A stretch of DNA of 64,000 nucleotides from Trileptium ribeirensis (GCA_030248225.1 JASANE010018421.1:1-64000); one strand, 5' to 3'; positions 33,351 to 44,887 are shown, numbered from the stretch's first letter. The notes: a model not told the origin generated them from the letters alone. Numbers and translations are program-made.

Positions 33351-36010
33351 CATAAGTGATCGAATACTAAATCCAGATTTACCCATTCAGTTAAACTTCG
33401 AGTTTAAAAGTTGGCTTTATTTTCTAAATAACATTTTTCTAGCTTATGCTTTCGCAGAAACACAATAAACTGGTTAACATAAGTGATCAAATACTAAATC
33501 AAAATTTAACCATTCAGTTAAACTTCGAGTTTAAAAGTAGGTTTTATTTCCTAAATAACATTTTTCTAGCTTATGCTTTCGCAGAAACACAATAAACTGG
33601 TTAACATAAGTGATCGAATACTAAATCCAGATTTAACCATTCAGTTAAACTTCGAGTTTGAAAGTGGGTTTTATTTTCTAAATAACATTTTTCTAGCTTA
33701 TGCTTTCGCAGAAACACAATAAACTGGTTAACATAAGTGATCAAATACTAAATCCAAAATTAACCATTCAGTTAAACTTCGAGTTTAAAAGTAGGTTTTA
33801 TTTCCTAAATAACATTTTTCTAGCTTATGCTTTCGCAGAAACACAATAAACTGGTTAACATAAGTGATCGAATACTAAATCCAAATTTAACCATTCAGTT
33901 AAACTTCGAGTTTAAAAGTAGGTTTTATTTCCTAAATAACAATTTTCTAGCTTATGCTTTCGCAGAAACACAATAAACTGGTTAACATAAGTGATCAAAT
34001 ACTAAATCCAAATTTAACCATTCAGATAAACTTCGAGTTTAAAAGTAGGTTTTATTTCCTAAATAACATTTTTCTAGCTTATGCTTTCGCAGAAACACAA
34101 TAAACTGGTTAACATAAGTGATCGAATACTAAATCCAAATTTAACCATTCAGTTAAACTTCGAGTTTAAAAGTAGGTTTTATTTCCTAAATAACATTTTT
34201 CTAGCTTATGCTTTCGCAGTAACACAAAAAACTGGTTAACATAAGTGATCGAATACTAAATCCAGATTTAACCATTCAGTTAAACTTCGAGTTTAAAAGT
34301 AGGTTTTATTTCCTAAATAACATTTTTCTAGCTTATGCTTTCGCAGAAACACAATAAACTGGTTAACATAAGTGATCGAATACTAAATCCAGATTTAACC
34401 ATTCAGTTAAACTTCGAGTTTAAAAGTGGGTTTTATTTTCTAAATAACATTTTTCTAGCTTATGCTTTCGCAGAAACACAATAAACTGGTTAACATAAGT
34501 GATCAAATACTAAATCCAAATTTAACCATTCAGATAAACTTCGAGTTTAAAAGTAGGTTTTATTTCCTAAATAACATTTTTCTAGCTTATGCTTTCGCAG
34601 AAACACAATAAACTGGTTAACATAAGTGATCGAATACTAAATCCAAATTTAACCATTCAGTTAAACTTCGAGTTTAAAAGTAGGTTTTATTTCCTAAATA
34701 ACATTTTTCTAGCTTATGCTTTCGCAGTAACACAAAAAACTGGTTAACATAAGTGATCGAATACTAAATCCAGATTTAACCATTCAGTTAAACTTCGAGT
34801 TTAAAAGTTGGTTTTATTTTCTAAATAACATTTTTCTAGCTTATGCTTTCGCAGAAACACAATAAACTGGTTAACATAAGTGATCAAATACTAAATCAAA
34901 ATTTAACCATTCAGTTAAACTTCGAGTTTAAAAGTAGGTTTTATTTCCTAAATAACATTTTTCTAGCTTATGCTTTCGCAGAAACACAATAAACTGGTTA
35001 ACATAAGTGATCGAATACTAAATCCAGATTTAACCATTCAGTTAAACTTCGAGTTTAAAAGTAGGTTTTATTTCCTAAATAACATTTTTCTAGCTTATGC
35101 TTTCGCAGAAACACAATAAACTGGTTAACATAAGTGATCGAATACTAAATCCAAATTTAACCATTCAGTTAAACTTCGAGTTTAAAAGTAGGTATTATTT
35201 CCTAAATAACATTTTTCTAGCTTATGCTTTCGCAGTAACACAAAAAACTGGTTAACATAAGTGATCGAATACCAAATCCAAATTTAACCATTCAGTTAAA
35301 CTTCGAGTTTAAAAGTGGGTTTTATTTTCTAAATAATATTTTTCTAGCTTATGCTTTCGCAGAAACACAATAAACTGGTTAATATAAGTGATCAAATACT
35401 AAATCCAAATTTAACCATTCAGTTAAACTTCGAGTTTAAAAGTAGGTTTTATTTCCTAAATAACATTTTTCTAGCTTATGCTTTCGCAGAAACACAATAA
35501 ACTGGTTAACATAAGTGATCGAATACTAAATCCAAATTTAACCATTCAGTCAAACTTCGAGTTTAAAAGTGGGTTTTATTTTCTAAATAACATTTTTCTA
35601 GCTTATGCTTTCGCAGAAACACAATAAACTGGTTAACATAAGTGAGCAAATACTAAATCCAAATTTAACCATTCAGTTAAACTTCGAGTTTAAAAGTAGG
35701 TTTTATTTCCTAAATAATATTTTTCTAGCTTATGCTTTCGCAGAAACACAATAAACTGGTTAACATAAGTGATCGAATACTAAATCCAAATTTAACCATT
35801 CAGTTAAACTTCGAGTTTAAAAGTAGGTTTTATTTCCTAAATAACATTTTTCTAGCTTATGCTTTCGCAGAAACACAATAAACTGGTTAACATAACTGAT
35901 GGAATACTAAATCCAAATTTAACCTTCAGTTAAACTTCGAGTTTAAAAGTAGGTTTTATTTCCTAAATAACATTTTTCTAGCTTATGCTTTCACAATGAA
36001 CACAATAAAC
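33351..36010. repeat. 127-bp satellite-like array, about 21 copies
   Basis: TGGTTAACAT recurs at 33,471, 33,598, 33,725, 33,852 and on, exactly 127 apart. Each unit has a perfect hairpin (TTAAACT-TCG-AGTTTAA) and AATAAA in CACAATAAACTGG. Variants are mixed: GATCGAA versus GATCAAA, and AGTAGG…TTTCC versus AGTGGG…TTTTC. The edges (33,351–33,420 and the last unit, with AACTGATGG) are the most diverged, as expected for unequal exchange. Confidence 0.97.
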
Positions 36011-37340
36011 TTGTTATGTTGATTTACGTTCATGTTTTACACCAAAGATTTTGTGTCGTTGAAATGGTTCGGGCTTTCGTAAAAAATAGAAGCAACATGG
36101 GCTTTGGAACAGTCGACGATGAAGAATGTACATTTTTGTCCGGTACAGTGTGATTTTTATCTCTGTATTTTAGTTTGTCATAGTAAAATTTGTTTGTTTG
36201 CTTGTTTGTCGAATTAATTAAAAATAGTGGAAGTACAAACGAACCGCAACCATACTCTAAGATAGATCATGTGTTAAACATTAGCTATTATTTGTGTTAA
36301 ACATTAGCTATAATTGTCGGTACATAACTATCCCGTTTTTGAATTAATGGTTGGCTAATCGTTGTACAATGGTTAGATAAGTCAATTTGACTAAAATTTG
36401 ATCCCCATATCCTATTCTTCATCAAGTGAATCAATTTTTGGCTCAAGTGAACGGTTTAACCTGAAACTCATATCGAGCTAAAAACGGACTGTGCAGTTAA
36501 CTTCTCCATGTTCATTGAGTCAAAATCTATTCCGTGATTTTACATCCTACTCCAATAATTATTAAGTCTTATTGCGGTATAGCCATTGTAATTTGAAATT
36601 GAAGTATTAAATTTCTTTCACGCTTTTTTTTTTCAAAACAAAGTTGAAAAATTCTATATTCGTTGATTAATAATTTGTTAATTTTATAATTGTATGTTAT
36701 TATTTCTGTATTTTGTAGAGTTGTTAGTTTTAAGTTTCTCTATATTTGCCGTTGTTGTACTTTTCATTGTTCGTGTCAAAAGTTTTACTTATATACGAAA
36801 TTCTTTGGACTCATAATTCTATGTGCCTGTCAATATAAATATATACATTAACATATATAACTATATACGTTTCCAATGTTCTATATGCCCTGTTATTTTA
36901 ACATGTGTTGTGTATCTACAGTTTTAATATTTAAAGGACATAGTGGCAATTTCGTCTAGACGTGCAAATTTTTAAGGGAAAATAACTTGTATAGCGCAGA
37001 AAACGTAAGGATAATATTAGTGTCACGAAAATTAAGTTAATGCGGTTTTTTCTAGCTCTGTGGGCTGTGACAACGTTAATCTGATGAAGTTTTTTGTTAA
37101 CCTAAAACATTTTGACATGTAAAATTGATAATTATATATTTACTATTTGCGGAATCCTCAATGTAAATGTACGAGTGGATCTGCCATTATAACGCATTTT
37201 ACATAAAAACAAAATCTGCCCTAAATTTTATAGAGCTATTGTATAACCAAACCATGTATATTTGATGCAGATTATATATCATATAATACGCATAATAGTT
37301 TCCCAATGTGTTAGTTAAATATAGCATAATTTATGTGATA
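36011..37340. other. AT-rich spacer between two satellite arrays
   Basis: About 1.3 kb without supported genes. A small direct repeat (GTGTTAAACATTAGCTAT) occurs twice at 36,271–36,312. Confidence 0.5.
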
Positions 37341-37342
37341 AT

Positions 37343-37348
37343 TTTATT
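37343..37348 (-). terminator. Possible poly(A) signal of the five-exon model
   Basis: The minus strand reads AATAAA in a CACAATAAAATT context, about 30 bases after the TAG at 37,379–37,377. Confidence 0.33.
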
Positions 37349-37376
37349 GTGTATTCAACACGCAAATGCTGTAATT

Positions 37377-37469
37377 CTAACGAGAGTCCCACTCAAAGGC
37401 GGAATGGTCCGGGTGTTCAGATCCGCTAGACGCAGAGGCAACAAAAGTATTGTTATCAATGTCATGCTC
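37377..37469 (-). CDS. Candidate terminal exon (exon 5 of a minus-strand model)
   Basis: After an AAAACAG acceptor the minus strand reads 30 codons in phase 0 to TAG. The peptide is strongly protein-like and acidic/polar (FVASASSGSEHPDHSAFEWD), with AATAAA about 30 bases later. GC content is raised over exactly this stretch. The phase fits the candidate exon at 43,075–43,192. If joined, the intron is 5.6 kb and contains the whole 128-bp array. The product is unrecognised. It looks like a flexible cytoplasmic tail. Confidence 0.42.
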   Translation of the reverse strand, partial: EHDIDNNTFVASASSGSEHPDHSAFEWDSR

Positions 37470-37556
37470 CTGTTTTAAAATGTCTCCGCCATATTCATGT
37501 ATGTGGTGTAGCTCTCCGGCTTGATATCACTGACATATATAATGATGTAAATTAAC

Positions 37557-39593
37557 GCAAAGCAAAGGTTAACAAAACGATGTCTAGTGCAAACCATTTT
37601 TGGTTTAACATCGGGTCCCCAAAAGCAAAAACCTGTATAGCCCCCGTTACTAATTAATGTGGCAAAAATAAATATAATATATAGAATAAGCAAAGGTTAA
37701 CAAAACGATGTCTAGTGCAAACCATTTTTGGTTTAACATCGGGTCCCCAAAAATAAAAACCTGTGTAGCCCCCGTTACTAATTAATGTGACAAGAATAAA
37801 TATAATATATAGAATAAGCAAAGGTTAACAAAACGATGTCTAGTGCAAACCATTTTTGGTTTAACATCGGGTCCCCAAAAGCAAAAACCTGTATAGCCCC
37901 CGTTACTAATTAATGTGGCAAGAATAAATATAATATATAGAATAAGCAAAGGTTAACAAAACGATGTCTAGTGCAAACCATTTTTGGTTTAACATCGGGT
38001 CCCCAAAAGCAAAAACCTGTATAGCCCCCGTTACTAATTAATGTGGCAAAAATAAATATAATATATAGAATAAGCAAAGGTTAACAAAACGATGTCTAGT
38101 GCAAACCATTTTTGGTTTAACATCGGGTCCCCAAAAGCAAAAACCTGTATAGCCCCCGTTACTAATTAATGTGGCAAGAATAAATATAATATATAGAATA
38201 AGCAAAGGTTAACAAAACGATGTCTAGTGCAAACCATTTTTGGTTTAACGTCGGGTCCCCAAAAATAAAAACCTGTATAGCCCCCGTTACTAATTAATGT
38301 GGCAAGAATAAATATAATATATAGAATAAGCAAAGGTTAACAAAACGATGTCTAGTGCAAACCATTTTTGGTTTAACATCGGGTCCCCAAAAATAAAAAC
38401 TTGTGTAGCCCCCGTTACTAATTAATGTGACAAGAATAAATATAATATATAGAATAAGCAAAGGTTAACAAAACGATGTCTAGTGCAAACCATTTTTGGT
38501 TTAACATCGGGTCCCCAAAAGCAAAAACCTGTATAGCCCCCGTTACTAATTAATGTGGCAAGAATAAATATAATATATAGAATAAGCAAAGGTTAACAAA
38601 ACGATGTCTAGTGCAAACCATTTTTGGTTTAACATCGGGTCCCCAAAAATAAAAACCTGTGTAGCCCCCGTTACTAATTAATGTGACAAGAATAAATATA
38701 ATATATAGAATAAGCAAAGGTTAACAAAACGATGTCTAGTGCAAACCATTTTTGGTTTAACATCGGGTCCCCAAAAATAAAAACCTGTGTAGCCCCCGTT
38801 ACTAATTAATGTGGCAAGAATAAATATAATATATCGAATAAGCAAAGGTTAACAAAACGATGTCTAGTGCAAACCATTTTTGGTTTAACATCGGGTCCCC
38901 AAAAATAAAAACCTGTGTAGCCCCCGTTACTAATTAATGTGACAAGAATAAATATAATATATAGAATAAGCAAAGGTTAACAAAACGATGTCTAGTGCAA
39001 ACCATTTTTGGTTTAACATCGGGTCCCCAAAAATAAAAACCTGTGTAGCCCCCGTTACTAATTAATGTGACAAGAATAAATATAATATATAGAATAAGCA
39101 AAGGTTAACAAAACGATGTCTAGTGCAAACCATTTTTGGTTTAACATCGGGTCCCCAAAAATAAAAACCTGTGTAGCCCCCGTTACTAATTAATGTGACA
39201 ATAATAAATATAATATATAGAATAAGCAAAGGTTAACAAAACGATGTCTAGTGCAAACCATTTTTGGTTTAACATCGGGTCCCCAAAAATAAAAACCTGT
39301 GTAGCCCCCGTTACTAATTAATGTGACAAGAATAAATATAATATATAGAATAAGCAAAGGTTAACAAAACGATGTCTAGTGCAAACCATTTTTGGTTTAA
39401 CATCGGGTCCCCAAAAATAAAAACCTGTGTAGCCCCCGTTACTAATTAATGTGACAAGAATAAATATAATATATAGAATAAGCAATGGTTAACAAAACGA
39501 TGTCTAGTGCAAACCATTTTTGGTTTAACATCGGGTCCCCAAAAATAAAAACCTGTGTAGCCCCCGTTACTAATTAATGTGACAAGAATAAAC
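37557..39593. repeat. 128-bp satellite-like array, 16 copies
   Basis: AGCAAAGGTTAACAAAACG recurs every 128 bases from 37,561 (37,689, 37,817 and on) to the last unit, which ends in AATAAACCATGC. Each unit carries the hairpin AAACCA-TTTT-TGGTTT. Two subtypes exist: GCAAAAACCTGTATAGC with GTGGCAA, and ATAAAAACCTGTGTAGC with GTGACAA. They are mixed in units 1–10, while units 11–16 are all of the second type. The frames at 37,475–37,693 and 39,446–39,646 are array shadows. Confidence 0.97.
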
Positions 39594-39689
39594 CATGCTA
39601 CATAACATGTTGTGCACGTAACGCAATATACATATAGTGTTTTCAAATGAATTATTATTTTTTAAGCGGAAGCAACAAGTAACTCGTAA

Positions 39690-40500
39690 GAGAGGGTGAA
39701 ACGAAGCGAGTGAAGTTTCATCAAGTGGTAGTTACTGTGAAATCACTTTGTAACAGGCTTTGTGTTTCATGTATATACTACACTAAACAGCTGTAATCCT
39801 GAGCCCATTAACCTCTTCGTCCCTAAACCCATCAAAAACAACAGAAAATGCCCGAAGTATTAATGGTAATCTTGAGATAACCGAACCATCGCATTCAGTA
39901 TGTCTAAAAACTTATATATAGACCATTCTTGATGCCCTGTACGCAATACGTAATCAAACTACTAAAGACAGGTTATATTTTGGCACTGGGGTTCACTCAC
40001 ACTAAAGCCATTGAAAACATTTGGAAAGATATGAAATATTGGTGCTAGATTCTAGATAACCTGTATTCGTATTACATAACTTAGATAATCGTATTGAGCG
40101 TACCGAAAAACTAATATATAGGACATTCTTGATGTCCTTCAAGCAATAAATAATCAAACGATAGACAAACTTCATTTTAGAAAACAGATTCGTCGATTGT
40201 GAAACCCTTGAAACCCAATAAAAATGTATAATATGGTCAAGTTGGGCTCTAGATAGCAAAATCATCGTATCCAATGTGCTTGATAACCTAACAGGCATTC
40301 AAGCGGAAATTTGAAAAAGCAATAAATAACCAAACAAGTGAACGGTGTTACATTTTGCAAATCGGGTTCGTAAATCGTAAAACCCTTGAAACCCCATGAA
40401 AAGGTATAATATATTTAAGTTGAGCTCTAAGTAGCAAAACCATCGTACTCAGCGTGCTCCATAGCTTAATAGACACTCTTTGTAAGGTAAAACGTGCAAC
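39690..40500 (+). repeat. GGTGAAACGAAGCGAG family, plus-oriented copy
   Basis: It begins GAGGGTGAAACGAAGCGAG (39,693) and AACAGGCTTTGTGTTTCATG, then degenerate units of about 180–200 bp (CCTAAACCCATCAAAAACAA…GATAACCGAACCATCGCATT…CCTGTACGCAATACGTAATC) repeated three to four times to 40.5 kb. It is the inverted counterpart of 28.69–29.48 kb and abuts the 128-bp array. Confidence 0.7.
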
Positions 40501-40521
40501 AACATGGCAAAATTTGAAAAT

Positions 40522-40927
40522 TCATTATTTCTGGCAAAAGGGTCGACTAGTCATATTCAGACCCACAGTGGCCAAGGGAGTTGTCCCAATAAAAGGTCGT
40601 GGGCAGCAAAGTTGCAGATCATGATGAGCTGATCCCAGAAGCTCATGTCGCGAGGCATGGGCTGCGAAAGACTCGTATGGGTAAATTTTAAATTTAAAAC
40701 GTATTTTTAGCATTTTGACCCCGAAGATGGGGTCGTAGATGTTTGCCTTCAACTAAACGACATATCGTCATCACTTTTGCTATCGGATAAAAAAGTTATC
40801 GAAATCCATTTACCCGAAGATGAGCTATGTGTGACTGAGACAGATAAAAATAAATTTTCACGATCTTTCCTCCTAGCGTACTCAGTAGATACTCCGCTAG
40901 CTGAGCTCACTAGGTTTCAATTAAAAG
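40522..40927 (+). CDS. Coding-like block, perhaps one exon, perhaps a decayed gene
   Basis: After a TTTTTAG at 40,710 the plus strand is open for 72 codons plus one base up to AAAAG|GTATAC (40,927). The peptide is acidic and well mixed (HFDPEDGVVDVCLQLND, then VIEIHLPEDELCVTETDKNK). Upstream, the same frame is protein-like from 40,522 to 40,638 and is interrupted by only two stops (TGA near 40,639, TAG at 40,708). So this is either an exon with unrelated upstream sequence or an old coding copy with two nonsense mutations. No family is recognised. Confidence 0.33.
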
Positions 40928-41564
40928 GTATACGTCGTAGAAATATCAAGAATGTTGCGTGAAAATACTAAGGTAAGCCCCCAAAAATTACCAGCTATGT
41001 TCCGCTTTGCGAACCACATCTAGTTTCCCCCTTAGAGCATTTATTATTTTACACTGTATTCGAGAAAAACAGTAAAAAAACAATAGACACATAAACTTTT
41101 TTGTCACGGAGATTGCCGTCTCCAGTGAGTTATACATATACAACGAACAATCGTTCTCTATTTGTCTTCGTTGCTGAAATTGATGAAATTCACCCATACA
41201 TGGACATGCGCGGTGTCATCCACTTTGTGAAACAAAAAGAGCTGCTGGCCATCACCTTAAAGTCTCGATAGCTACATCAACATTCGCATACACGAAAGTC
41301 TACTATCTTATGTCTGGTAGTGGCACAAAGGCTGCTGCAATGCGAAAACAACGAAGGCGATGCGCAAACAATCCTTTTTCCAGAGATCTCTTATTAACTT
41401 GCAGATATAGATAGGTTCAGATTATGTTCTTATAGGCTGAGGGCCATCTCGAGACGGTGCTTGTAGGCTGACACGGTATTTCGCGTCGTTCAAACGTGAA
41501 CGGCTTCAACTATTTACTTGATGTATAAACATTGTATTTTTGAGGCATAGGAATTGATGAGGTG

Positions 41565-41850
41565 CGGGGTGTGGTGGGTTTATCCCATAAGGATCAGAGC
41601 TCTCTCAATCCAAATCTACCTTTGTTCCCGAAGGCTTGGCATTATCCCAGCACCTGAGGCGAGGTAATAATTTTAGGGCAATTTATAAAAATTGGAGAAA
41701 ATGTGGCAAAAATTGCCATGAATTTGCCAAAATTTATGAAACTTAGCAAAAATTGCGTAAAATGTTAATGAAATTGGGGAAAAATTAACGAATTCCTTAA
41801 AATTTCAAAAGTTTAAAATCCTGACCCCTCACCGTTCGTCCACGCCTTCT
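41565..41850 (-). repeat. AATTTT-core dispersed repeat, inverted copy 6
   Basis: On the minus strand the order is the same as in the other copies: GC-containing head, then CAAAATTTTTGCC-like phrases (seen here as GGCAAAAATTGCC, GCCAAAATTTATG), then a GC-rich end with TGTGGTGGG. It is the only copy in this orientation. Confidence 0.55.
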
Positions 41851-41859
41851 AAGCTACTT

Positions 41860-43065
41860 ATGGTCCTTGAGATCGTTGCGCAAGTGAATAAATCGGTCAG
41901 GGACTAAAATCTTTGGAGCCTCGGGGTTGTAGTATCGAACTGTCAGCCACCTACTGCGCTTAGTTTATACTGAGTCAAATACGCATACTGAACCCGTCAA
42001 AGCCTTGTGAATATGTCGTGACTTAACCAGGTAAAGTAGATTATTATAATGAACACAACCGTGAATGGAAAACAATCACAGACGAACATTATTTTCGGTT
42101 TTATATATGTTTCGTTCGCCTACGCATCTGATGCCATCGTTGCATCAGAATACCTGTGAATAACGTGTCCCTATGATATAATCTGTAGTAAGTCAGCGGT
42201 ATTTCTAAAGGTTTCATCATTCTGAACACGAAAGAAACAAACAAAAGACTGACATCAAGTCAATCCACGAATTGCTGCCTGGAACCCAAACGAGTTCTTA
42301 CAGGCTGTGCTTGTTTCTAGAATGAACTAAATGCTTGTTAGAATTTGTATCCCTACAACCACTTTCAGGACTATTATACGGGTAAATGAATTCAGTAATT
42401 TGGCACAACTAGGAAAGCGATCATATCCTATTTAGGTTAATGTAATTGTCTTATTTTTACCTGTCTGGATTATAAGTTTGCTCCTTATGGTGCTTAGGTC
42501 AAGTTTATTTTCCAATGTTTCGTGGAAAATTTGAGATGAATCGCTATGCCTATAATTATTCTGAGTTTAACTTTACTGTAGCGCTTATTAAATTGATTAC
42601 GTGTAGTTTAGAGGTAAGCCTGAAGTGTAATTCTGTATTGTAGGCTTATGCTTAGCTTTTTCTGAATCATTGGTTTGATTACGGGCTTAAATTGAGGATT
42701 AATGATTTTGATTAAAATTTGATTGAACTACATTTTGCATTACCTTGAACGATCATGTTAGCTTCAAACTAATATTTATTATATCCATTTTCCAGGCTTA
42801 TTTTAGGGCATAACGTTAATTAAAGGCTAAGGGTAAAGTTTAGGCCTAGACTAAGTCTAGCGCTCATGCTCACTTATGTGAGGCAATCCTATAGCTAAGC
42901 CTTGGAGTTAGGCATGGGTTTATATAATGCTATACTTACTGTGTAAAAGGGATAGTATATGGATGATTTCTTCGCCATACCATCCAGCGGTATATATGCA
43001 GTACACACCTACGCTATACAATAAAGCAGATTGTGTATGAAACACCATCATACAAAAAGGTTGGA
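41860..43065. other. AT-rich DNA with TTAGGCTTA-type phrases, no gene seen
   Basis: Bases 42,440–42,900 are dominated by variants of TAGGCTTA, TAAGCCT and TAGGCCTAGACTAAG. Similar phrases occur at 5.45, 21.4–21.5, 24.5 and 30.5 kb. A minus-strand AGTTCGATACT near 41,940 resembles a tRNA B box, but no tRNA can be drawn. Confidence 0.45.
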
Positions 43066-43074
43066 TAAATTTAC

Positions 43075-43192
43075 CTTTTGTTTTTTACTGGCAGTGTCGA
43101 GAACAACATGCGCAAACACATCTTTAAGGTTAGTATATCCAAGAGTCGACAATGGACGATTTTGCTGAAGAGTTTGACGCTCTTGAGCTCTA
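43075..43192 (-). CDS. Candidate internal exon (exon 4 of a minus-strand model)
   Basis: Between CGTACAG and AAACAAAAG|GTAAAT the minus strand holds one carry base and 39 codons (RAQERQTLQQNRPLSTLGY, then NLKDVFAHVVLDTASKKQK). The composition is protein-like, with a polar, helix-forming first half. It leaves in phase 0, matching the candidate terminal exon at 37,377–37,469. A MITE begins only 40 bases upstream, inside what would be the preceding intron. No family is recognised. Confidence 0.38.
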
Positions 43193-43231
43193 CTGTACGT
43201 TGCCGTCGTTTTCGAAATTACGGCTTCTATG

Positions 43232-43554
43232 TTTATGACCCACACGGTGGGTCATAAATATGACTACAACAAACGTGGTCTTAGACCACCAATCTTGGGC
43301 CACACCCATTTTTCTAGACAATCAAATTCTTCCCACACAGGTTATTGGACCAGCATCTGCACCATTATTTTCAAAAATGTTTGACCTCACCAGGAACTGA
43401 ACTAGTGATCCAGGAACCTCTGATGAGGTATGAATTTGATAGTCATATGGGTAGGGTATAACCTGATGTTCCAACAATGGGTGGGGTGCAGATGTAGTGG
43501 TCCAAGAACACGTTTGTTGTAGTCATGTTTATGACTCACCATGTGGGTCATAAA
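43232..43554. mobile_element. 323-bp foldback MITE with hairpin ends
   Basis: The outer ~100 bases at each side are inverted copies of each other. The left begins TTTATGACCCACACGGTGGG and continues through ATGACTACAACAAACGTG. The right mirrors it with few changes. Each end is itself a hairpin: TTTATGACCCAC-ACG-GTGGGTCATAAA at left, a slightly mutated version at right. No target duplication could be matched, so the superfamily is undetermined and the exact edges may be off by a few bases. Confidence 0.85.
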
Positions 43555-43799
43555 TCTGGTAAAGTAAGACCGAAAACGCCCACAGTACCACGGACATTAA
43601 CACAACAAAACTGAACAGTGTCAGAATTGACGCTATAAACAAATTCTAATTCTATTAAAACTATTTACATTGTTACCTATATTATCTACGTTGTTAAAAG
43701 CACAAAATTTGTCTAGTGACTTGGAATACCACTTATAGATAACAAACGGTACCACGCTAAAGTAGTGCATACCAGCATGATTTACCTTTTACCATGCAG

Positions 43800-44400
43800 C
43801 GTCAAAATTGCATTATTTGCATCATATATTGCTTGGCGTTACATTAATAGCAAAATTTACTATACTAAACTACTATCAGAAATGCTATGGTGTTGAAGAC
43901 GCCATACATAGTAGATATTTGCAGACACCCAGGGTGGATAAACCTCGACGGACCTTGGGCACCTCTGCCAGTTGCGGTGTGGGTATCCATGAATCCCCCT
44001 GCCCGGAACCCCCGTTGACTGCCTTAAAAACTTTACAAACATTAAATTTGTGTTGCAATAAAATAGTTTATATGTACTAGGGGTCGAAATTTTCTGCACT
44101 TTCAAGACTGCAAAATAAAAACCTTCTCACTAAAGACTGATTACCCAGCTGCACCTTCGGCTTCCTATTGAACGGTGCCAGCTTCCTCGATTCTCAAAGG
44201 AAATGCAGCGATGCACCTAGTCTCGGGGAATCGATTAGCTTAGCCGGCCGCAGGCGGGATTTGTCAGAGTGTTCGGCCTTGCCCGTTTGGGGGCGCACAT
44301 GCCTAGATTCGTGGTATGATTCTTCAGGGGTTCTACGGGGAGACCCAACCACAAGGCCTATGTATAGGTGATAAGGTCGCCTCGAAATGCCGCATAACTC
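43800..44400. other. GC-richer island, no assignable gene
   Basis: Bases 43,925–44,030 and 44,205–44,350 are GC-rich for this window and open in several frames on both strands, so no frame can be preferred. They could be repeat-derived. Confidence 0.35.
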
Positions 44401-44887
44401 ACTCCTGGAAGCCTAAAATTTATTTGTGTCTACCTAAAAAGTTCTAACTTAACTCTTTGCCGGCAGTCTAATTTTCACACCTTATCATTTCGCATATTTT
44501 CATAGGTGCATCTTGTTATCAATCAGTCGCATCGTTCAACCATGTTAAAGCAAGCATCCATTTTGTAAGTTACGTCACATTTGAATGAGAATAATAGACA
44601 ACTTCAATGACTCTAATGTCGACTCCAAGACAATTTTAAGCAAAGCTCACAACGTACAACTTTTGCGGATGGTTTGTTTTGGTTACAACTCCGCAGTTTT
44701 TTTGTACAGAAGCGTGTAATTTGATCAGTGCTTATCATCAGGTACATCTGAGAGAGGTCGAACAATGTTGATGACAAGTTTTGATTATTTTTATCTCTTT
44801 GATTTCAAGTCAACGGTACTCATTCGTCGATGAAGACCGGAGACCGGGTGTTGAATGGTAATATGCCGCTTATGCAATTGTTTATAC

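Noticed and set aside
33351..39593. CRISPR-like regular repeats
   Set aside because: The units are contiguous 127- and 128-bp tandem copies with no unique spacers, in a eukaryotic context. They are satellite arrays.
37475..39646. Protein-like minus frames (NGGYTGF…WGPDVKPK) in the 128-bp array
   Set aside because: The unit length is not a multiple of three, so the frame is lost in every next unit. The frame is a by-product of the array.
40681..40710. A 30-bp intron between two open stretches
   Set aside because: GTAAAT…TTTTTAG looks like a mini-intron, but joining the flanks puts the second stretch out of frame at once, and 30 bp is too short for a typical animal intron.
43860..44371. Genes in the GC-richer island
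   Set aside because: Both strands and several frames are open at once, so no frame can be preferred, and no motif is recognisable.
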